Assembly (NCBI GenBank): GCA_016744435.1
Contig: JADGEJ010000006.1
Coordinates: 44,276 to 108,275, forward strand
Origin: Lentibacter sp.
GTDB taxonomy: Bacteria > Pseudomonadota > Alphaproteobacteria > Rhodobacterales > Rhodobacteraceae
Length of the DNA stretch: 64,000 nt
Reading direction: 5' to 3'
Shown piece after piece: positions 8,990 through 17,686 of this stretch. How positions within the stretch are numbered: the first letter of the stretch is position 1; every line of letters begins with the position of its first letter. The notes beneath the pieces were generated by a model that saw only the letters and a list, made by a program, of their open reading frames with translations, made no database searches and was not told the origin of the DNA. The translations under genes were made by a program, and so were the position numbers.

Positions 8990-10276
8990 CTACTTGCCCA
9001 AACAAAAGCTGGAAAAAACTTCATCCAGCACATTCTCTACATCTACACGTCCAATCAACGAGTTAAGCGCCGCTAACGCCTCCCTTAGCTCTTCAGCAGC
9101 AAGATCGGAAAACTCATCACCTCGACCAACCATATCTACCGCCGACTCCAAAGCGCTCAAACACCGCTCCATTGCTGACTTATGCCTTTCACGAGTGGCT
9201 AAACCTGCGCGAGCGGTCTTATTTAGCAGCGCTTCAGAGATTCGTGCAACAAGCTCAGAAATACCGCTCCCAGTAAGACCTGAAACGCCAGCGCTACCTT
9301 CGGCAAGCAAATCAGCTTTGGCAGCTACAATCAAATCCTCGGCACTGGGTTCGAAACTGTCCTGATCACCGGCTTCTACAAGGTAAACTCGCAGATCAGC
9401 CGCACTAGCCCGTTCTAAGGCCCTTGAAACACCAATTTTCTCTACAACGTCATCTGTTTCGCGCAATCCGGCGGTATCAAGCAGAGTAACAGGCAATCCG
9501 GCAAGTTCCATACGTACTTCGATCACATCACGGGTTGTGCCAGCGATCTCTGAAGTAATTGCTGCATCCCGCCCAGCCAATGCATTGAGCAGGGTTGATT
9601 TGCCTACGTTGGGAGCACCAAGAATGGCGACTTCAAAACCCATGCGCACCCGCTCAGCTGCCCCAAACCCTAAAAGTTGCTGTTTCATCCCGGTTTGAAC
9701 ACCAGATACTAAATCCAGCACCTCTGGTTTTACGTCGACAGGGACATCCTCATCGGCAAAATCAATCGTAACCGTAAGCAATGCGCTGGCACGTATCAGG
9801 CTTTCACGCCAACTTGTTGCTAGTTCGCCAAGACCTCCGGAAAACAACCGCAGAGCCTGTTGACGCTGTGCCTCAGTTTCTGAAGAAATCAGGTCCGCGA
9901 GCCCTTCAACTTGTGCCAAGTCTAACCGCCCATTTGCCAAAGCTCGGCGTGTGAACTCCCCTGGCTCGGCAACGCGCAGGCCTTCGTGCTTACCCAACTC
10001 GGCCAAAACCGCCCTTACAACCGCGATAGAGCCATGCGTTTGCAATTCGACAGTTTGTTCACCAGTAAAGCTAGCTTTTTCTTCGAAGCAAAGAACCAGT
10101 GCTTCATCTAATATCTCACCCTTCGCGTCTCGAAGAACACGAAGTGCCGTCTGACGAGCCAATGGCAAAGAGCCAGCGAGCTTTCGTGCAGCATCAAAGG
10201 CACTCGGGCCAGAAATCCGAACGACAGAAACACCCGCTTTGCCCAACGCACTTGCCTGTGCAAAAATCGTGCTCAT
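8990..10276 (-). CDS. mnmE: MnmE (TrmE), tRNA modification GTPase
   Basis: MnmE is the GTPase partner of MnmG in U34 tRNA modification. The N-terminal folate-binding domain ([17 protein letters not shown]), the G domain with Walker [15 protein letters not shown] and G2/G3 TTRD and DTAG, and the C-terminal SSFCLGK with the catalytic Cys-containing FC(I/L)GK tail are all present. The 428 residues are slightly short of the E. coli protein but normal for alphaproteobacteria. It is 30 bases downstream of rho. Confidence 0.96.
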   Translation of the reverse strand: MSTIFAQASALGKAGVSVVRISGPSAFDAARKLAGSLPLARQTALRVLRDAKGEILDEALVLCFEEKASFTGEQTVELQTHGSIAVVRAVLAELGKHEGLRVAEPGEFTRRALANGRLDLAQVEGLADLISSETEAQRQQALRLFSGGLGELATSWRESLIRASALLTVTIDFADEDVPVDVKPEVLDLVSGVQTGMKQQLLGFGAAERVRMGFEVAILGAPNVGKSTLLNALAGRDAAITSEIAGTTRDVIEVRMELAGLPVTLLDTAGLRETDDVVEKIGVSRALERASAADLRVYLVEAGDQDSFEPSAEDLIVAAKADLLAEGSAGVSGLTGSGISELVARISEALLNKTARAGLATRERHKSAMERCLSALESAVDMVGRGDEFSDLAAEELREALAALNSLIGRVDVENVLDEVFSSFCLGK

Positions 10277-10289
10277 ATTTCATAACCTA

Positions 10290-10303
10290 CTGTTTTAAAA
10301 CAG
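10290..10303. repeat. Perfect 14-bp palindrome between rho and mnmE
   Basis: CTGTTTTAAAACAG is fully self-complementary and fills most of the gap between the rho stop and the mnmE start. It lacks a loop and a clean U-run, so it is not a standard terminator. It could be a protein-binding site. Confidence 0.35.
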
Positions 10304-10306
10304 CTA

Positions 10307-11578
10307 TTACGTATTCATAGAGTCGAAGAACTCGCCATTTGACTTGGTTTGTTTAAGCTTTCCAAGCAAGAATTCGATCGCATCAGTGGTGCCCATCGGG
10401 TTAAGGATACGGCGTAGAACGAAGGTTTTCTGCAGGTCTTTAGCATCAACCAGCAATTCTTCTTTCCGTGTGCCCGACTTGAGAATATCCATAGCAGGGA
10501 AGACGCGTTTATCGGCGACTTTGCGGTCAAGCACGATTTCTGAGTTACCAGTGCCTTTGAACTCTTCAAAGATGACTTCATCCATCCGTGAGCCTGTATC
10601 AATCAGCGCAGTCGCGATGATCGTCAATGAGCCGCCTTCTTCGATATTACGCGCAGCACCAAAGAACCGTTTAGGACGCTGCAAGGCGTTGGCATCAACG
10701 CCACCAGTGAGGACTTTCCCTGATGAAGGAACGACTGTGTTAAAGGCCCGGCCAAGTCGGGTAATTGAATCAAGCAAAATAACCACATCACGTTTGTGTT
10801 CTACAAGACGTTTAGCTTTCTCGATAACCATCTCTGAAACGGCTACGTGACGAGTTGATGGCTCATCAAAGGTTGAGGAAATTACCTCACCTTTAACAGA
10901 GCGCTGCATGTCAGTTACTTCTTCTGGGCGTTCATCGATCAGCAGAACGATAAGATAACACTCAGGGTGGTTCTTTTCGATACTATTGGCGATGTTTTGC
11001 AGCAAAACAGTTTTACCAGTCCGTGGCGGAGCAACGATCAGAGAGCGCTGGCCTTTACCGATAGGTGAAACAAGATCAATGATGCGCGCTGATTTATCTT
11101 TGATAGTGGGATCTTCGATCTCCATCTTCAGCCGCTCATCAGGGTAAAGTGGCGTGAGGTTATCAAAAGCAATCTTGTGACGCGCTTTTTCTGGTTCTTC
11201 AAAATTGATCTTAAGAACATCTGTCAAAGCAAAATAACGCTCAGCATCTTCTGGCTGCTTCATATGGCCTTCAATGGTGTCGCCCGTCCGCAAAGAAAAT
11301 TTACGGATCATATCTGGCGAAACATAGATGTCATCGGGGCCCGGAAGATAGTTAGCTTCTGGAGCACGGAGGAATCCGAAACCGTCTTGAAGAACTTCAA
11401 TGACTCCATCACCGCCAATAACCCAACCTTCTTCAGCGCGCTCTTTAAGGATCGAGAACATGATCTCGCCCTTACGCATAGTCGTGGCATTTTCGATTTC
11501 AAGATCTTCAGCCATAGTCACGAGATCTTTGGGATGCATGGCTTTGAGATCAGCCAGATTGATGTTTTCTTGTGTCAT
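10307..11578 (-). CDS. rho: Rho, transcription termination factor
   Basis: Rho is the hexameric RNA-dependent ATPase that ends untranslated transcripts. The N-terminal RNA-binding cold-shock-like part contains [23 protein letters not shown], and the ATPase core has Walker [16 protein letters not shown] and the Q/R-loop segment. I start at ATG 11578 ([11 protein letters not shown], 423 residues) with AAAGG upstream, not the track's extension at 11599. It borders the proposed oriC directly and is followed by mnmE. Confidence 0.97.
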   Translation of the reverse strand: MTQENINLADLKAMHPKDLVTMAEDLEIENATTMRKGEIMFSILKERAEEGWVIGGDGVIEVLQDGFGFLRAPEANYLPGPDDIYVSPDMIRKFSLRTGDTIEGHMKQPEDAERYFALTDVLKINFEEPEKARHKIAFDNLTPLYPDERLKMEIEDPTIKDKSARIIDLVSPIGKGQRSLIVAPPRTGKTVLLQNIANSIEKNHPECYLIVLLIDERPEEVTDMQRSVKGEVISSTFDEPSTRHVAVSEMVIEKAKRLVEHKRDVVILLDSITRLGRAFNTVVPSSGKVLTGGVDANALQRPKRFFGAARNIEEGGSLTIIATALIDTGSRMDEVIFEEFKGTGNSEIVLDRKVADKRVFPAMDILKSGTRKEELLVDAKDLQKTFVLRRILNPMGTTDAIEFLLGKLKQTKSNGEFFDSMNT

Positions 11579-11733
11579 GACATAACCTTTCACCCGCATG
11601 GCGAGCGTTTATCGTTTTATCTTGGAAAAACCTATACGCCCGGATGGGCAGGATTGACGTCTAGATAGGCATCAAACAGAATTGAGTCAATGAAAAGGAG
11701 AGGTGAAACAACCAGCACTCTTTGCAAGAAATC

Positions 11734-11742
11734 TTATCCATA
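11734..11742 (+). promoter_or_regulatory. DnaA box (one mismatch)
   Basis: TTATCCATA differs from TTATCCACA at position 8. It is the box closest to rho in the putative oriC. Confidence 0.55.
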
Positions 11743-11816
11743 AGGCCAGCGCTTGGCTCTTCATTAATAAGAAAGAAAGATAGAAAGGATGATGATAAAG
11801 TAGGGACAGCGTTTTC

Positions 11817-11825
11817 TGTGGATTA
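11817..11825 (-). promoter_or_regulatory. DnaA box (one mismatch)
   Basis: The minus strand reads TAATCCACA, one mismatch at position 2. It directly abuts the T-rich run that could be the unwinding region. Confidence 0.55.
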
Positions 11826-11830
11826 TTTTT

Positions 11831-11839
11831 TTATCCTCA
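11831..11839 (+). promoter_or_regulatory. DnaA box (one mismatch)
   Basis: TTATCCTCA has one mismatch at position 7. With the box at 11817 it flanks the T-run on the other strand, giving a convergent pair. Confidence 0.5.
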
Positions 11840-11874
11840 AGTTTCCCGAGAAGAGAAAGCACGGTTTGGAAATT

Positions 11875-11883
11875 TGTGGATAG
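11875..11883 (-). promoter_or_regulatory. DnaA box (one mismatch)
   Basis: The minus strand reads CTATCCACA, with only position 1 off consensus. A weaker ATTTCCACA lies 70 bp further on the same strand (11949-11957). Confidence 0.6.
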
Positions 11884-12101
11884 AAGTTCTTAGAAGCAAG
11901 AAAGCAGTGAATACTTAGGAAAACCTAGTAACCCTAGACAATGGGCTCTGTGGAAATCTCTTGTATAACTCAACACCACTACATTTTCTTCACAAGAAGA
12001 AATTATCCTTCTCCACCGTTGATAGAAACCTTGAAACAACTCCAAACTTGGCCAAGTTATCCCAATCTCCCAGATATGTTGGAATTCATCCACTTTGTGC
12101 A

Positions 12102-12117
12102 TTAAGTGTTCGTTAAC
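12102..12117. promoter_or_regulatory. CtrA-type box TTAA-N7-TTAAC in oriC
   Basis: TTAAGTGTTCGTTAAC fits the full CtrA recognition sequence (TTAA, seven bases, TTAA, with the often-present trailing C). It ends 13 bases before the perfect DnaA box. In Caulobacter, phosphorylated CtrA bound at such boxes blocks initiation. The same role here is inference. Confidence 0.6.
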
Positions 12118-12129
12118 ATTTCAACGGGG

Positions 12130-12138
12130 TTATCCACA
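12130..12138 (+). promoter_or_regulatory. Perfect DnaA box overlapping the maf start
   Basis: TTATCCACA matches the DnaA consensus exactly. Its last A is the first base of the maf ATG, so DnaA binding could also affect maf expression. Confidence 0.85.
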
Positions 12139-12737
12139 TGGCACGGCCAATCATCTTAGCATCGAGCTCTCAGATCAGAGCTGATATTTTGACAGCGGCT
12201 AACGTAGTATTTGATGTTGTTAAGCCTCGGGTAGACGAAGAATCGCTTAAAGCAGCGCTTGATTCGGAGGATGCAAGCTCGCGCGACATCGCCGATGCTC
12301 TTGCGGAAGCGAAAGCGCAGAAAGTGGGAATGAAACACCCGGAGGCTTTGGTTTTAGGCTGCGATCAAGTGCTTAGCTTTGAAGGCAAGGTTATGTCTAA
12401 GCCGCAAGACATCAGTGAAGCGCGCCTCCAGTTGGAACAACTATCCGGGCAGAAGCATACGCTGCTCTCGGCCATCGTGATCTTTCACGATATGCGCCCT
12501 ATCTGGCGCCATGTCGGCCAAGTCAGGTTGCATATGCGCGATATTTCAGATGCATACAAAGAAGACTATCTCGCAAGAAATTGGGACAGTATTAAAACCT
12601 CAGTTGGCGGCTATAAACTAGAAGAAGAAGGGGTACGCCTGTTTAGCAAAATCGAAGGCGACTACTTTTCTGTACTAGGTTTGCCGCTCATCGAGCTGAC
12701 AAACTATCTGACACTCTCAGGAGACCTAGAGGGATGA
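12138..12737 (+). CDS. maf: Maf-family nucleotide pyrophosphatase
   Basis: Maf proteins hydrolyse (modified) nucleoside triphosphates and are linked to septum formation. The N-terminal ILASSSQIRADIL corresponds to the usual LAS(x)SPRR phosphate-binding loop but is divergent. LGCDQVLSFEGKVMSKPQD supplies the catalytic Asp region, and the central GGYKLEEEG is typical of the alphaproteobacterial branch. The 199-residue length fits. It is first in a run of four overlapping genes leading away from oriC. Substrate preference cannot be read from the sequence. Confidence 0.88.
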   Translation: MARPIILASSSQIRADILTAANVVFDVVKPRVDEESLKAALDSEDASSRDIADALAEAKAQKVGMKHPEALVLGCDQVLSFEGKVMSKPQDISEARLQLEQLSGQKHTLLSAIVIFHDMRPIWRHVGQVRLHMRDISDAYKEDYLARNWDSIKTSVGGYKLEEEGVRLFSKIEGDYFSVLGLPLIELTNYLTLSGDLEG

Positions 12738-13570
12738 CATTGAAAAAGATACCACTTGCTGGCGTGATAGGGTCACCCATAGCGCATTCAAAATCTCCTG
12801 CTTTGCACACACATTGGCTAAGAAGTTACGGAATAGCAGGACACTATGTTCCTGTTGATATAGCCTCTGATGATCTAGTGGATGCGATAAAGATGTTACC
12901 GAAGATGGGTTTTGTCGGCGTGAACATTACGGTGCCATACAAAGAAGTAGTGATGAACCTTGCTGATCTGATCACAGATCGTGCGGCGCTTATTGGCTCA
13001 GCGAACACGCTCATTTTCCGCAAAGATGGCAAAATACATGCCGATAACACTGACAGCTATGGTTTTATTCAGAATTTGCGCCAGAAAGCCCCGAATTGGC
13101 AGCCAAAGTCTGGCCCGGCAGCGCTTCTTGGCGCAGGTGGCGCTGCCCGAGCTGTTATCGCGGCATTGCTTGATGTGGGCGTGCCGGAAATACTGATCTC
13201 GAACAGGACACGCTTGAGGGCAGAAAAGCTCCGCGAAGACTTTGGTAGTCGTTTGAAAGTCGTTGATTGGGTTCAGGCCGGCAACATGCTTGAAGAAGCG
13301 ACGACAGTAGTGAACACAACATCTCTTGGTATGCTTGGTAAGCCAGAATTACGTGTTCCGCTTGACGGGCTACAACCCGGCGCTTTGGTAACAGACCTGG
13401 TCTATACACCCTTGCAAACACATTTGCTGAACGAGGCAGAGAAAGCAGGCTGTCACACAGTTGATGGGCTGGGGATGTTGTTGCACCAAGCGGTGCCGGC
13501 GTTTGAGCGCTGGTTTGGAGTGCGTCCAGAAGTAACAGACGAAACGCGCGCTACGGTGCTGCGCTCATGA
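12734..13570 (+). CDS. aroE: AroE, shikimate dehydrogenase
   Basis: AroE reduces 3-dehydroshikimate to shikimate with NADPH in aromatic amino acid synthesis. The substrate motif GSPIAHSKSPALH, the NVTVPYKE strand (here NITVPYKE) with the catalytic Lys, DNTDSYG, and the NADP loop LLGAGGAARAVI are all present. Length is 278 residues. The start overlaps the maf stop by 4 bases (ATGA), and the end overlaps coaE in the same way. Confidence 0.96.
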   Translation: MTLKKIPLAGVIGSPIAHSKSPALHTHWLRSYGIAGHYVPVDIASDDLVDAIKMLPKMGFVGVNITVPYKEVVMNLADLITDRAALIGSANTLIFRKDGKIHADNTDSYGFIQNLRQKAPNWQPKSGPAALLGAGGAARAVIAALLDVGVPEILISNRTRLRAEKLREDFGSRLKVVDWVQAGNMLEEATTVVNTTSLGMLGKPELRVPLDGLQPGALVTDLVYTPLQTHLLNEAEKAGCHTVDGLGMLLHQAVPAFERWFGVRPEVTDETRATVLRS

Positions 13571-14160
13571 CGTACCGCTTAGGCCTGACTGGCTCTATTG
13601 GCATGGGCAAATCAACGACGGCGAAGATTTTTGCGCAGCTTGGCTGTGCCGTTTGGGATGCCGATGCAGGGGTTCACCGACTATATCAAAAAGGCGGCGC
13701 AGCAGTGGCGCCAATGAAAGCCAAGTTTCCAAAGGCGATAGAAAACGAGGCAGTTTCTCGAGAGCGCCTTAAAGATATCATTGCCGAAACACCGCAAGCG
13801 CTGAAAGAAATAGAAGCTATCGTGCATCCGCTTCTAGGCCACGACAGGGCTGCTTTCGTAGCAGGGGCAGGTGCCGATATTCTAGTATTCGACATACCAC
13901 TCTTGTTTGAAACCGGTGGACAGGAACGTATGGATGCAACAGTGGTGGTTACTGCCAGCGCCGACGAGCAACGCCGCCGCGTGCTCGAACGTGGAACGAT
14001 GAGTGAAGCACAGTTTGAGGCCATTAAAGCCAAGCAAATGCCAGATGTAGAAAAGCGCGCGTTGGCTGACTATGTTGTTTTTACTGACACCGAAGAGCAT
14101 GCCAAAAAGCAGGTGAAAGAAATCCTGAACGATATAGGGGCGAAGCTGGCCAATGCGTGA
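13567..14160 (+). CDS. coaE: CoaE, dephospho-CoA kinase
   Basis: CoaE performs the last step of coenzyme A synthesis, phosphorylating dephospho-CoA at the 3' hydroxyl. The P-loop GLTGSIGMGKSTTAKIF is at the N-terminus, followed by the conserved WDADAGVHRLY and the FDIPLLFETG segment. Length is 197 residues. It overlaps dnaQ by 8 bases. The aroE-coaE-dnaQ order is widely conserved beside alphaproteobacterial origins. Confidence 0.96.
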   Translation: MTYRLGLTGSIGMGKSTTAKIFAQLGCAVWDADAGVHRLYQKGGAAVAPMKAKFPKAIENEAVSRERLKDIIAETPQALKEIEAIVHPLLGHDRAAFVAGAGADILVFDIPLLFETGGQERMDATVVVTASADEQRRRVLERGTMSEAQFEAIKAKQMPDVEKRALADYVVFTDTEEHAKKQVKEILNDIGAKLANA

Positions 14161-14848
14161 AATTGTACTGGATACCGAGACGACGGGCTTTGAGCCGGAA
14201 CAGGGCGATCGTATTGTAGAAATCGGCGCTGTCGAGCTCTACAATCACATGCCGACAGGCGAAACCTACCATCAATATATTAACCCGAAACGTGGTATGC
14301 CGCAGGAAGCTTTTGCGGTGCACGGGCTCGGCGATGAGTTCCTAGCTGACAAGCCGGTGTTTGAAAGAATAGGGCAAGCCTTTCTGGATTTCATCGGCAA
14401 TTCCAAGTTGATCATTCACAATGCGGCGTTTGATATGAAGTTTCTCAACGCCGAACTGGGCTGGATGGGCCTGCCGAAACTGCCGATGGATCAGGCGGTT
14501 GATACACTCGAGATCGCACGACGGAAGTTTCCGGGCTCACCGGCTTCACTTGATGCGCTTTGCCGGCGTTTCAACATCGACAACTCATCACGTACTTTGC
14601 ACGGCGCTTTGCTTGACTCTGAAATTCTTGCAGAAGTTTACCTTGAACTGATTGGCGGGAAGCAACCAGACTTCGGGCTGGCAACGGCCAGCGGCAAACC
14701 AACTGCGACCACAGAAATAGACAGTAGCTGGCGGCCAGGCGCACGGCCTACAGCTCTATCGCCTCGCCTAAGCGAAAAAGAAACCGCCGCTCATTTGACG
14801 TTTGTTAACGCAATGGGCGACGGCGCTATTTGGAAAAAATTTAGCTAA
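14153..14848 (+). CDS. dnaQ: DnaQ, DNA polymerase III epsilon subunit
   Basis: Epsilon is the 3'-5' proofreading exonuclease of the replicase. The DEDDh motifs are visible: Exo I LDTETTGFEP with the metal-binding Asp and Glu, Exo II around HNAAFDMKFLN, and Exo III with HGALLDSEI. The C-terminal tail (from about residue 185) is variable and ends near the clamp- and alpha-binding region. Length is 231 residues. It ends one base before the convergent secB stop. Confidence 0.95.
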   Translation: MREIVLDTETTGFEPEQGDRIVEIGAVELYNHMPTGETYHQYINPKRGMPQEAFAVHGLGDEFLADKPVFERIGQAFLDFIGNSKLIIHNAAFDMKFLNAELGWMGLPKLPMDQAVDTLEIARRKFPGSPASLDALCRRFNIDNSSRTLHGALLDSEILAEVYLELIGGKQPDFGLATASGKPTATTEIDSSWRPGARPTALSPRLSEKETAAHLTFVNAMGDGAIWKKFS

Positions 14849-14849
14849 A

Positions 14850-15335
14850 TCAAGCGACGGGCGCTTGGCTCTCGGTTTGACGGCGCTGAAGTTCCTGACG
14901 GTAGAGCGCCAAAAAGTCGATTGTCTCGAGGTTGAGGGGCGGGAAGCCACCATCGCGAGTGATGTCTGATACAACCCGGCGCAAAAACGGGAACAACAGA
15001 CGTGGGCACTCGATCAGCAAGAATGGGTGCAATTGGTCTTCTGCAACGCCTTCGATGTTGAAAAGGCCAACATAGTCAACTTCCAGCAAGAACAGCTTGG
15101 TGTTTTCGTCGCCCTTGTTAGTGGACGTAATGTTAAGTTTGATAGCAACTTCATACTGATTTTCGACTTGGCGTTTCTTTGCATCAAGGTTTACCTGAAC
15201 ATTCACGTCAGGCGTAACTTCGCCATCGACGCCTTTTTGAGCGAGAATATTCTCAAAAGAAAGGTCGCGGATGAACTGGTTGATTACGTTCAGCTTAACT
15301 TGTGGCTGCTCGGCAGCTGCACCATTCTCGGCCAT
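14850..15335 (-). CDS. secB: SecB, protein-export chaperone
   Basis: SecB holds preproteins unfolded and delivers them to SecA. The 161-residue protein shows the family core KLNVINQFIRDLSFENI and the VDYVGLFNIEGV strand, with the SecA-contact FPFLRRVVSDITRDGGFPPLNLETIDF near the C-terminus. I use ATG 15335 (MAENGAAAEQP) because GGAG lies 7 bases upstream. The track start at 15395 and an ATG at 15347 lack this. It is convergent with dnaQ and follows fxsA on the same strand. Confidence 0.96.
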   Translation of the reverse strand: MAENGAAAEQPQVKLNVINQFIRDLSFENILAQKGVDGEVTPDVNVQVNLDAKKRQVENQYEVAIKLNITSTNKGDENTKLFLLEVDYVGLFNIEGVAEDQLHPFLLIECPRLLFPFLRRVVSDITRDGGFPPLNLETIDFLALYRQELQRRQTESQAPVA

Positions 15336-15404
15336 TTTTTTCTCCATCAGAAATAAGTTTGGGCCTGCTTTAACAGGGCGGGCCACAAGCCTCAATGCCT
15401 CCCT

Positions 15405-15887
15405 TTAGTGCTTTGTCCAACCAGAAGGTTTGTGCGTTGGCTGCTTAGGCGGTTCGACTTCTTCAAACTCACCATCAATTACTTCATCCTGAGGAGCGCG
15501 CTGTTGCGGGCCAGAATTATGATTTGCGCTGAAAGACTGAACGGTTATGCGGTTGCGCAGGTATTTGATCATCAAGGTTCGAAACGCCGGAATTAGCAGC
15601 AAGAACCCGACTCCGTCGGTAAAAAACCCGGGTGTAAGCAGGAGTGCGCCTGAGAACAGGATCATTGCACCATGTGCCAGCGGCTCAGTCGGGTCACGCA
15701 ACTCACCAAATGAGCGCTGCAGGTTGCTCAAAGCCAAAATACCTTGAGTTCGTAGCATCCACGTGCCGAGAACAGCGGTGAAAAGGACGATAAATAGCGT
15801 TTGCCAAAGCCCGATCGCTCCGCCAACTTGTATGAAAAGGCCGATCTCGATCAGCGATACAGCGATAAACGCTATCAACAGCAACAT
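15405..15887 (-). CDS. fxsA: FxsA-family inner-membrane protein
   Basis: This is a 160-residue membrane protein with three or four hydrophobic spans and the FxsA signature: an N-terminal IEIGLFIQVGGAIGLWQT, then TWMLRTQGI and LLLTPGFFTDGVGFLLLIP. Family members are named for suppression of F-plasmid exclusion of phage T7, and their physiological role is unclear. The C-terminal 40 residues are polar and low-complexity. It is divergent from the Tim44-like gene across about 105 bases and lies upstream of secB. Confidence 0.88.
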   Translation of the reverse strand: MLLLIAFIAVSLIEIGLFIQVGGAIGLWQTLFIVLFTAVLGTWMLRTQGILALSNLQRSFGELRDPTEPLAHGAMILFSGALLLTPGFFTDGVGFLLLIPAFRTLMIKYLRNRITVQSFSANHNSGPQQRAPQDEVIDGEFEEVEPPKQPTHKPSGWTKH

Positions 15888-15992
15888 TATTTTGGACTCC
15901 TTGGTTCACTTGCGCGTAGTGGACTTGACCACGCCCATCACATACATATGTGCTGAAAGTGCTTATTGCCACGCTCACATCAAGAGGTCTTC

Positions 15993-16649
15993 ATGAATTC
16001 GCCTATTCTTCAACTTCTGGTTCTCGCCGGAATAGCTGTTTTTCTCATTATGCGCCTGCGCAGCGTGTTGGGAACGCGCGACGGCTACGAAGCGCCAAGA
16101 GCGCCCGTGCAAACATCAGATAACCGGAAACCCAAGTTTGAAGTGATAGACGGTGGCCCCGATGAAGACATTACCGATCACGTTGATGAGAACAGTGATG
16201 CAGCCAAAGCCTTTGCTAAGATGAAAACCGCGGAGCCTTCTTTTGGCGTAGGAACATTTCTTGGTGGCGCTCGTGGCGCATATGAGATGATCCTGATGGG
16301 CTTTGAACGTGGTGATCTAGCAGAGATCAAACCGTTTCTTGCTGACGAAGTTTATGACGTTTTCGCACAAGTCGTTGAAGAGCGCGAAAAAAAGGGCCTG
16401 CAAATCGAGGCTGATTTTATTGGCATTCGCGAAATGGCGATTGACGATGCAGATTTTCACGATGCCAGCAGCACAGCTGAGGTGAGCGTGAAGTTTGTAG
16501 CGGAGCTTACATCAATAGTGCGCGACAACAGTGGCGAAGTTATCGAAGGTAAAGAGGGCAAGATTAAAACCCAGAAAGATATTTGGACATTCGAGCGAGT
16601 AATGGGCGCGAATGATCCAAACTGGATACTTGTTGCCACGGGTGAATGA
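15993..16649 (+). CDS. Tim44-like domain protein, membrane anchored
   Basis: This is the alphaproteobacterial relative of the C-terminal domain of mitochondrial Tim44. A single N-terminal span (LVLAGIAVFLIMRL) is followed by a polar linker and the Tim44-like fold from about residue 85 (FGVGTFLGGARGAYEMI, DVFAQVVEEREKKGL, KIKTQKDIWTFERV). I start at ATG 15993 with AAGAGG upstream, not at 15966. It overlaps mltA by 4 bases. A role at the inner membrane is likely. A translocation function is inference from mitochondria. Confidence 0.88.
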   Translation: MNSPILQLLVLAGIAVFLIMRLRSVLGTRDGYEAPRAPVQTSDNRKPKFEVIDGGPDEDITDHVDENSDAAKAFAKMKTAEPSFGVGTFLGGARGAYEMILMGFERGDLAEIKPFLADEVYDVFAQVVEEREKKGLQIEADFIGIREMAIDDADFHDASSTAEVSVKFVAELTSIVRDNSGEVIEGKEGKIKTQKDIWTFERVMGANDPNWILVATGE

Positions 16650-17686
16650 AACGCGCACTTTTAGCAGCTATCTTCGTGGGGCTGGCCATGACCGATCCAT
16701 CAACCGCCACAGAAGAAACAGACTATCGGCTGCTTGAGTTTGCCGAGCTAGACGGTTGGGAAGAGGATGACCACCAAGCCGCCCTTGATGTCTTTCTAAC
16801 CACATGCCGTGATATGAAATCACCCGACTGGCGCGCGCTGTGCAAAGCGGCGGCAAGCCAAACCAACGCAAAAACGTTTTTTGAGTTGTTCTTTAGGCCA
16901 GTCGAAATAGACGATGGCAAAGAAGCGTTGTTTACCGGATATTTCGAGCCCGAGCTCGAGGGTGACACCAAACCATCCAGCCGCTACCGCTATCCCCTTT
17001 ACCGGATGCCGCCAGAGGCCAGAACCAATCGGCCTTGGCTTTCACGGCGCGAAATGGAGGAAAACGGGGCCATGAAAAATCGTGGCCTTGAGATCGTCTG
17101 GGTTGACGATTCAGTTGAGCTATTCTTTTTGCAGGTTCAGGGATCAGGCCGCGTTCGGCTACCGAACGGGCGCTACATCCGCGTGGGCTATGGTGGTGCC
17201 AACGGTCATAAATACCGCTCTATCGGCGTCGAGCTGGTGCGGCGTGGCATCTATAATGCGCATCAGGTTTCTGCACAGGTGATCAAAAACTGGGTGCGGC
17301 GTAACCCTGTCGAAGGCCCAGAACTCTTGCGCCACAATCCGTCATATGTGTTTTTTCGCGAGGTCAACCAAGTGCCCGCCGACAAGGGGCCACTTGGCGC
17401 GATGAACCGCTCGGTAACGACAATGCGCACAGTCGCGGTTGACCCACGCCACACCCCACTCGGCGCACCTGTTTGGGTAGAAAAAGATGGTAAGAACAAG
17501 CTTCGTCGATTGATGATCGCTCAAGATACGGGCTCGGCTATCAAGGGCGCACAACGTGCGGATATTTTCTTTGGAACAGGTGACCAAGCTGGTCGAGATG
17601 CCGGCCGTCTGCGAGATCCAGGGAGGATGGTTGTTCTGATGCCGATTCAACGCGCCTATGCTTACCTACCGGTAGATGCGCAATGA
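16646..17686 (+). CDS. mltA: MltA, membrane-bound lytic murein transglycosylase A
   Basis: MltA cleaves peptidoglycan glycan strands with 1,6-anhydromuramic acid formation. A hydrophobic N-terminal signal (about residues 1-22) precedes the MltA domain with LFTGYFEPEL and QVQGSGRVRLPNGR. The C-terminal 3D domain carries the catalytic Asp in IAQDTGSAIKGAQRADIFFGTG. I see no lipobox cysteine, so it may be periplasmic and not lipid-anchored. It overlaps smr by 4 bases. The anhydromuropeptides it releases feed recycling, and amgK-murU occur elsewhere in the window. Confidence 0.94.
   Translation: MKRALLAAIFVGLAMTDPSTATEETDYRLLEFAELDGWEEDDHQAALDVFLTTCRDMKSPDWRALCKAAASQTNAKTFFELFFRPVEIDDGKEALFTGYFEPELEGDTKPSSRYRYPLYRMPPEARTNRPWLSRREMEENGAMKNRGLEIVWVDDSVELFFLQVQGSGRVRLPNGRYIRVGYGGANGHKYRSIGVELVRRGIYNAHQVSAQVIKNWVRRNPVEGPELLRHNPSYVFFREVNQVPADKGPLGAMNRSVTTMRTVAVDPRHTPLGAPVWVEKDGKNKLRRLMIAQDTGSAIKGAQRADIFFGTGDQAGRDAGRLRDPGRMVVLMPIQRAYAYLPVDAQ

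Larger units (their letters stand above)
11579..12137. other. oriC: Putative chromosomal replication origin (oriC)
   Basis: This 559-bp gap without a credible gene separates rho-mnmE-mnmG-rsmG-parAB from maf-aroE-coaE-dnaQ, the arrangement known to flank the alphaproteobacterial origin. It is clearly AT-richer than its surroundings, with runs such as TTAATAAGAAAGAAAGA and TTATTTTTTTATCC around 11.76-11.84 kb that could be an unwinding element. One perfect DnaA box and at least four one-mismatch boxes on both strands lie in it, plus a CtrA-type box at the maf end. The assignment is inferred from context and motifs. Confidence 0.85.

Noticed and set aside
11890-12102. 70-residue minus-strand ORF within the oriC gap
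   Set aside because: It has no conserved features, lies in AT-rich DNA with DnaA boxes and has no plausible ribosome site. I treat the gap as non-coding.
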